Shown: one piece after another, positions 19,018-24,425 of the stretch | Layout of the letters: each line of letters starts with the position of its first letter | Numbering within the stretch: the first letter of the stretch is position 1 | NCBI GenBank assembly: GCA_040143965.1 | Contig: JASJQH010007029.1 | Span: 1 to 24,425 of the forward strand | Length of the DNA: 24,425 nt | From: Basidiobolus ranarum | Lineage: Eukaryota; Basidiobolomycota; Basidiobolomycetes; Basidiobolales | Direction of reading: 5' to 3' | Translations under genes and position numbers: made by a program | Notes under the pieces: model-generated | The model's database searches: none | What the model was told of the DNA's origin: nothing | The model's input: only the letters and a program-made list of their open reading frames with translations

Positions 19018-21153
19018 ATGAGTAACATTTATATACAAGAACCGCATACGAAGTATTTTCTCTAGTTTTATTCTTTCTTCTTAAAACCAAGAAATCTCTG
19101 TTAACTTGGGTCCCCCTTTTGTATTCATTAGCGGTAAAGTGGTGATAGAAACTAGTTCTGGTGAAATAGAAATCGAATTATGGTCTAAAGAAGCTCCAAA
19201 GACTTGTAGAAACTTTATACAATTATGTTTGGAAGGATACTATGTTGGTACAGTGTTTCACCGAGTTGTACCTAATTTTATAGTACAAGGTGGTGATCCT
19301 ACTGGTACTGGAACAGGTAAATTAGTTTGGAGAGTTTGAACTCAAGAGAGCTTTGGAGTTTTCTTGAAATTAACGGCTTATCTTTACCCTTATAAAGGTG
19401 GTGAATCTATCTATGGTGAACCTTTTGTAGACGAATTTCACTCGCGTTTACGTTTCATTAGACGTGGTTTAGTAGCTATGGCTAACTCCGGAGTCAACCA
19501 AAACGGTAGTCAGTTCTTTTTCACCTTAGATCGTACTGACGAGTTACAAAATAAACATACGATTTTCGGAAAGGTAAATGCGTCGTTATTCTCCCTTTTC
19601 TTCTCTTAAAAACTTCTAAACTTTATGGGATACTTTTAGGTGGTAGGTGATACAATATTTAATGTATTAAAGATCGGTGAAGGTGAAACAGACGAAGATG
19701 AACGTCCACTTTATCCTACTACAATTAAAGCCACTCGTGTCATATCGAATCCATTTGATGATATCGTACCAAGAATCACTATTGAAGAAAAAATCGCTAT
19801 GGAAGCAGCAAAAGCAACTCAAGCAAAAGTAACTACGAAGAAGAAGGCAAAAAAGTAATATTTCCATGATAATTCTCCACCACTTTTCACACTTTTCACT
19901 AATGAAAATTTATCTTAATTTACACGTTTAGAAATTTGGCTTTATTATCTTTCGGTGAAGAAGCTGAGGAGTTCGAAAATGTTCCAGTAAAGAAAATTCA
20001 AAGTAGTCACGATGTCCTTGACGATCCTCGACTCAGTAAAGAGGTTTTGATTCAAACTAACGAGGAAGTGGACCAAAAAGTAGGCTTATCTTCATTTTTC
20101 TTCTGCGATCTTCGTCACTGATTTGTTTAAAAGCTCAAGAAATTGGAAGAAACGAAGGATTATGTGCGTCAAATTGAACAGAAGGTTAAGCCCACTAGTG
20201 CTGAGAAACAGGTGGAAGGTAATAAAGAGGAAGAGCAGGTCTCAGCCCAGGAGTTTGATCGTATGATGCGTGATCAAGTTAAACGGAGACACAAGAACTC
20301 CTCGAGCTCAGAAGAGGAAGATTCTGACGGAGAGCCACGAAAGAAACCAAACAAATCAAGGTAGATGCTGATTTTTTCCAACTCCATATAATGAATCTCT
20401 TCTCAATCCGTTATCTTCAGTAGTACTCAGAGCGCTATAGAAAAACTGACAAGTGATATTCGAAAAATCGATCAATCCAGAGAAAAAATTCAAGATCGAA
20501 GGGAACAAACAGATAAAAAGAAGAAAGTCTCCTTGTTAGAGTTGGAAAGACAAAAATACCAAACAAGTAGCAAGGCTATAGTTGGAAAGAGTGGTCGTAA
20601 AGGGAGGTCAGAGGAAGAGGTATGTCTTGTAAGAGAATTTTCTTGAAAAGTCAAGCGATTCACTGGTATTTTCTTTCCTTAGACTTTAGCTAAACTTTCA
20701 GCATTTACGAGTAAACTTTGGAGTGCTCCAGTTGAGGAAACAAAAACCAAAGATGAAATGGAAAAGGAGCTAGAAGGCCAACTCTGTATGTTGCATTCTG
20801 TTCCCCATTGTCTTTCTTGCAATGACACATTTGGACAGCAGGTGGAGGAGACTGATGAAGGATGGCTAAGCCATAAATTGATTTTCACCAAGGATCTCAA
20901 AGGAAAGGATTTGATGCAACGTAAGGACGATATCAACGATTATGTTGTTATTGATCCTCGTGCGCGGAAAGAACAAGCTCTAGAAGAGGATAAGAAGAAA
21001 AGAGATGGTAAAAACAGCATTTCAACAGTGTTTCGATCTGATTCTCGGAAACGGGAAAAGGGCGATGACCGAGATAGTGATAGGTATCGTTCCAGAGGTG
21101 ATAGAGATCGACGCGACCGTGACCGTGATAGATATGACTCTCGTCGAAGATGA
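19018..21153 (+). CDS. CWC27: Spliceosome-associated cyclophilin CWC27
   Basis: A cyclophilin-domain protein of the activated spliceosome that partners CWC22. Eight exons: 19018-19052, 19132-19316, 19398-19573, 19640-19854, 19932-20079, 20134-20360, 20421-20619, 20683-21153. The total is 1656 nt, 551 residues. The start MSNIYIQEP and the splice giving HTNGKVV match the family. The cyclophilin domain (about 12-175) has [18 protein letters not shown] and GSQFFFTL. The substrate Trp of active cyclophilins is Glu (in TDELQNKH), the change known to cripple isomerase activity in this family. The [13 protein letters not shown] motif, a long charged helical region and an acidic Ser tract follow. A Cys and His cluster (C430, H433, H437, C438, C441) and the [11 protein letters not shown] motif are conserved in fungal CWC27. 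The last 40 residues are an Arg-Asp-rich tail. Confidence 0.95.
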
Positions 21154-22251
21154 TTGCTATTCGATTAGAGAGCACCGAGATGGTGAATGATCAATCAGAG
21201 ATTTGAAACTGCCAGAAGTGGCTCATCATATGTTTGTGAATATGGATTAGTGACCACACTCTTGTTTCTGACTCTATAAAGAATAAAATCTTCATTGATT
21301 ATACTCTGTGTGCAACTTGGATCTACAGTTTTAGTAAAGTGGAAAATGGATCTATAGGCTGTACCGAAATGCTTCAAAAGTGTTTTTGAAACAATACTTT
21401 CCCTCAACATCTTCATAATTTGCTAAATGTTAATGAAAAGGAATGTCTGGATCAAAAATAAAACTGGAAGGTATTGTATCCCTTATAGCTGCCTACAGAT
21501 GCTATACAAGCTGATTGAATCAAATGAGGTGGCACCAAATCTTTGAAATTGAGAGCAAAAGTTGTTAGTATTTGGGAGCCTGTTGGTAATGGGTAATATC
21601 TTAGTGTAATATAAGATAACTAAATACTGAGCTATATATGACTATATAGATGTTTAGGCAATGCTAATTTCAACAAAGTCTACCCCCATGATGTCAAGGT
21701 CCTCCAACAAGAGGTTTACTTGGTGCTAGTCAGCAAGAGATATATGGGACATGTAATTGTTGAAGTGTTTTGGGAGTTTGTTGGAAGTGGTTTGCAGAAC
21801 TAGAAGAACTGGTGATTTTCACTTATTGATTTATTATGTATAAAGTGGACATAGACAGAAAAACTGCATGCCAAAAAATGAATCAGTTTTGAGCGATAGT
21901 GTATCTTACAATACAAAGTGTGGCAGAATCACCTTCCTAGTATCAGAAACTATTATTTGGGTTCTTATTACGCCGGGTGTTAATTGTGACATTAAATCAT
22001 TACAGAGATATTGACATTTGAAAGATTCAAAAGAAAAAAAAGGAAATCAGTTGTGAGCTCCGTTGTACCAATTTCAAATTCAGCCATTTTCTACTCAAAT
22101 TTAATGACATGAGATTTTCCACGGGCGTTACATAAATAATGTATAGTTCTGGCAAGTGCTATGAGGAGTGTTTATTTCAAACTAATAGTACATATGTGGA
22201 ATTAAGACAAAAAGTATATAAATTGCCATTGGGAATATCTACAATCAGCAT
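21154..22251. other. 1.1-kb gene-free spacer, possible decayed DNA transposon
   Basis: No intact frame longer than about 75 codons is convincing here. Around 21730-21830 the plus strand shows short protein-like stretches interrupted by stops, among them SARDIWDM and RTRRTGDF. They recall the helix-turn-helix segment of Tc1/mariner transposases. Terminal repeats were not found, so this is only a hint. The 3' UTR of the first arrestin gene lies at the right end, and its similarity to the second copy starts near 22150. Confidence 0.3.
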
Positions 22252-22875
22252 TTAAATACTCACTGCATGGGGTATAGACGGGTAATTTAGAGGATCAGGG
22301 TAATCAAGAGCATCAGGATAGCCAAGTGACTCTGGGTAACTTGGTGGATTATCTTCATGTATGGCTTCGTACTCAGGTAGCAATTCAATCTCTACAGGTG
22401 CAACAGCATTGTGGGTAACCCTGTTGTTGATTTTTCGCACAATGCATATAGGCAATCTAGCTTTTATATGCCTGATTCGACCATCCAATTCAACGGTAAT
22501 TTTGGTCTGGAGTTGATGTGAGACTTCTACATAGGAAGAAGTCGAATCGAAATGAACATTCTTGTAGGATCTATCTATTCCAAGTGAAAGAGTGCTGGAT
22601 ACTGCGTCTCTGGATATATTCTTGAGAAGAGTACTCACAAATCTATTGATGCAGCAATTGACTCCAGCAGGATAGTCTCCCGGATCTTTATAAGTTGTAA
22701 TCTCATATACACCTGCCCAGACACTGATTAACTTACAGCTGCCACCTCGAACGTTGTGCTTGAATGTGATAGGAATGGTGTCGCTGGGAATATACTCGTG
22801 TTTAGGGATAATTATCTCATAATCAACCATATCCTTCCAGGTGTTTTCAATATGAGTGTTGCACACTGCAGACAT
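22150..22875. repeat. Direct duplication, unit 1
   Basis: This segment matches 23702-24425 at an offset of 1550 bp, with about 5% base differences in the coding part. The similarity begins about 100 bp beyond the arrestin stop codon (GGCAAGTGCT), so the copied unit includes 3' flank. Its left edge is seen; its right edge lies outside the window. Confidence 0.85.
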
Positions 22876-23304
22876 CATTGCGCCAATATCTTGGTGAATA
22901 TACACCTCTCGATCAGTTTTTAAATTGGAGGCAAACAGTGGTGTCTCTACCATCGCTTTTAAATGGTATTGAATCGATGCATAGTCTACATACAGTGAAT
23001 CCGGAAGATCAGCAGGAAGTGCAAGTTCAAAATCATAAACATATTCTCCAGCGCAGAATAACTTGAGGTTCTGATGAAAATCCCATTTGTGGTCAATGAG
23101 GGTCGTAATGCAGCTTTGGATTCGTCCCTTCCTCATTACAAGCGAACCTTTGAAACAAAGGTTAATATTCTGCACCTTAATAGGCGTAGATGGAGTGAAA
23201 ATGAGCTTTCCCCTCAAAATAAATGGGGACTGATTATCATCAAAGATACTCTTGAACATAACATCTCTTTCAAGTTCGATTGATAACTTCGGACTCATTT
23301 TCAA
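22252..23304 (-). CDS. Alpha-arrestin-like protein, copy 1
   Basis: An intronless frame of 350 residues with the arrestin N and C lobes. The N lobe has strands around SPFILRGKLIFTPSTPIKV. The C lobe begins near YEIIIPKHEYIPSDTIPITF, a hallmark of arrestin C domains (residues of about 160-300). Alpha-arrestins bring ubiquitin ligases of the Rsp5/NEDD4 type to membrane transporters. The tail carries LPEYE and the WW-binding motif PPSY at 320-323, consistent with that role. After it, four YP-initiated hexapeptides follow, with Tyr at 323, 329, 335 and 341. At 350 residues the protein is shorter than most yeast ARTs but close to animal ARRDCs. The start is the first of two closely spaced ATG codons. 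A second copy follows upstream on the same strand. Confidence 0.85.
   Translation of the reverse strand: MKMSPKLSIELERDVMFKSIFDDNQSPFILRGKLIFTPSTPIKVQNINLCFKGSLVMRKGRIQSCITTLIDHKWDFHQNLKLFCAGEYVYDFELALPADLPDSLYVDYASIQYHLKAMVETPLFASNLKTDREVYIHQDIGAMMSAVCNTHIENTWKDMVDYEIIIPKHEYIPSDTIPITFKHNVRGGSCKLISVWAGVYEITTYKDPGDYPAGVNCCINRFVSTLLKNISRDAVSSTLSLGIDRSYKNVHFDSTSSYVEVSHQLQTKITVELDGRIRHIKARLPICIVRKINNRVTHNAVAPVEIELLPEYEAIHEDNPPSYPESLGYPDALDYPDPLNYPSIPHAVSI
22267..22338 (-). repeat. Four 18-bp units encoding YPxxL-type hexapeptides
   Basis: The C-terminus of the arrestin encodes four tandem hexapeptides that begin with Tyr-Pro: YPESLG, YPDALD, YPDPLN and YPSIPH. The copy-2 gene carries the same array with one change in the last unit. 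Confidence 0.7.
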
Positions 23305-23801
23305 AGGGCTTGTAGTTAAATTTCACCAGTACAGAGTGTATGATTTTTCAAGTTGTAGTAAAGAATGAACACTTTCAATTCCAGCGGAAACTAAGTCTTT
23401 ATGAACGAAAATCTGATCATTTTCTTGAAATAAAATTATGCTATCGATTAGGATTAGACTCCACCATGTAACATGATCCATGCCATGCGAAGTATTAATA
23501 CATCTCACTACTATTTACGGTCTGAACATTTGAAGTCTGCTCCCTTGATTGCCGTTTCAGGTCAATCTTGGGATGCCACCGATCATCCAGATTCACTGAA
23601 CCAGCCACTTGTAGGACAGACGTCATCGTCTTACATCAAATCACATTGGATCAATATCCTCATTCGTATGAGATCAAGGTCATTCAGATATATGTACTTC
23701 TGGCAAGTGCTCTGGAGAGTGTTTATTTTAAACTATTAGTACATATGTGAGGTTAAGAAAAAAGTATATAATTTAGCATTGGGAATATCTACAATCAGCA
23801 A
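23305..23801. other. Spacer between tandem arrestin genes
   Basis: This 497-bp stretch holds the promoter of copy 1 and the 3' flank of copy 2. Similarity to the flank of copy 1 begins near 23702. A plus-strand open stretch at 23473-23739 has a partly protein-like composition (for example SAPLIAVSGQSWDATDHPDS), but I recognise no family in it and do not call it a gene. Confidence 0.45.
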
Positions 23802-24425
23802 TTAAATACTCACTGCATAGGGTATAGACGGGTAGTTTAGAGGATCAGGGTAATCAAGAGCATCGGGATAGCCAAGAGACTCTGGGTAACTTGGTGGATT
23901 ATCTTCATGTATGGCTTCGTACTCAGGTAGCAATTCAATCTCTACAGGTGCAACAGCATTGTGGGTAACACTGCTGCTGATTCTTCGCACAATGCATATA
24001 GGCAATCTAGCTTTTATATGCCTGATTCGACCATCCAATTCAACGGTAATTTTGGTCTGGAGTTGATGTGAGACTTTTACATAGGGAGAAATCGAATCGA
24101 AATGAACATTCTTGTAGGATCTATCTATTCCGAGTGAAAGAGTGCTGGATACTGCGCCTCTGGATATATTCTTGTGAAGAGTACTCACAAATCTATTGAT
24201 GCAGCAATTGACCCCAGTAGGATTATCCTCCGGATCTCTATACGTTGTACTCTCACATACACCTACCCAAATACTGATTAGCTTACAACGGCCACCTCGA
24301 ACGTTATGCTTGAATGTGATAGGAATGGTGTCGCTGGGAATATACTCGTGTTTAGGGATAATTATCTCATAATCAACCATATCCTTCCAGGTGTTTTCAA
24401 TATGAGTGTTGCACACTGCAGACAT
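23702..24425. repeat. Direct duplication, unit 2
   Basis: Partner of 22150-22875. About 31 base differences are visible over the compared 620 bp. No difference is seen in the last 110 bp of the window, whereas 24210-24320 holds about half of all changes. Confidence 0.85.
23802..24425 (-). CDS. Alpha-arrestin-like protein, copy 2 (partial, cut by window edge)
   Basis: The C-terminal 207 residues of a second arrestin gene; the N lobe lies beyond the right edge. It aligns without gaps to residues 144-350 of copy 1, with 19 differences by my count. The PPSY motif, LPEYE and the four Tyr-Pro hexapeptides are kept, so the ubiquitin-ligase docking tail is conserved. Most replacements fall in residues of about 46-90 and around the middle of the C lobe, including Tyr to Cys, Ile to Ser and Gly to Glu. 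The frame is open throughout and both copies look functional. Orientation and spacing show a head-to-tail tandem duplication. Confidence 0.85.
   Translation of the reverse strand: MSAVCNTHIENTWKDMVDYEIIIPKHEYIPSDTIPITFKHNVRGGRCKLISIWVGVCESTTYRDPEDNPTGVNCCINRFVSTLHKNISRGAVSSTLSLGIDRSYKNVHFDSISPYVKVSHQLQTKITVELDGRIRHIKARLPICIVRRISSSVTHNAVAPVEIELLPEYEAIHEDNPPSYPESLGYPDALDYPDPLNYPSIPYAVSI

Noticed and set aside
23473-23739. 88-codon plus-strand open frame between the arrestin copies
   Set aside because: No family recognised, and its right part overlaps the duplicated arrestin 3' flank, so it is unlikely to be one conserved protein.

Overview
The window looks like nuclear DNA of a filamentous or early-diverging fungus. 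The genes are eukaryotic and closely packed (about one per 1.7 kb). They are cut by many short introns, mostly 53-115 nt, usually with GTAAGT- or GTATGT-like donors, CTAAC or CTGAC branch sites and TAG/CAG acceptors. Several products have fungal-style partners: a PX-PB1 protein, an LrgA-LrgB fusion, a fungal-type CWC27 tail and an alpha-arrestin with a PPxY motif. One intron is of the minor, U12-dependent AT-AC type. Ascomycete and basidiomycete yeasts have largely lost this class, which points to an early-diverging lineage. That placement is inference.

Layout. 204-1028 (-): cysteine-rich type I membrane protein. 1867-3096 (+): PX-PB1 adaptor. 3321-4721 (-): mitochondrial 3-mercaptopyruvate sulfurtransferase in 8 exons, divergent from 5051-5932 (+): CoA-type Nudix hydrolase. 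6226-7450 (+): mitochondrial 2-Cys peroxiredoxin in 9 exons, convergent with 7678-8004 (-): acidic ribosomal protein P2, which has a 5' UTR intron. 8140-8842 (-): small five-exon gene of unknown function. 9537-10496 (+): intronless TDP2-like phosphodiesterase. 10974-11643 (-): NOP16. 11936-13244 (+): acidic coiled-coil protein of unknown function. 13516-14682 (+): SRR1-domain protein carrying the U12-type intron. 14840-16157 (-): USB1, the U6 snRNA phosphodiesterase. 16286-16877 (-): tentative small spliced gene. 16990-18685 (+): LrgA-LrgB membrane protein. 19018-21153 (+): CWC27, a spliceosomal cyclophilin. 22252-23304 and 23802-24425 (-): two tandem alpha-arrestin genes, the second cut by the window edge.

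Most genes are ordinary housekeeping genes with no operon logic. Two themes recur. One is mitochondrial sulfur, redox and CoA housekeeping (sulfurtransferase, Nudix, peroxiredoxin). The other is RNA and ribosome work (P2, NOP16, USB1, CWC27). The best second-look items are the AT-AC intron in the SRR1-type gene, the young arrestin duplication with its uneven divergence, and the two small spliced genes that match no family I know. All exon coordinates were worked out by hand from reading frame, splice sites and family motifs; exon sums are frame-consistent wherever a total is given.
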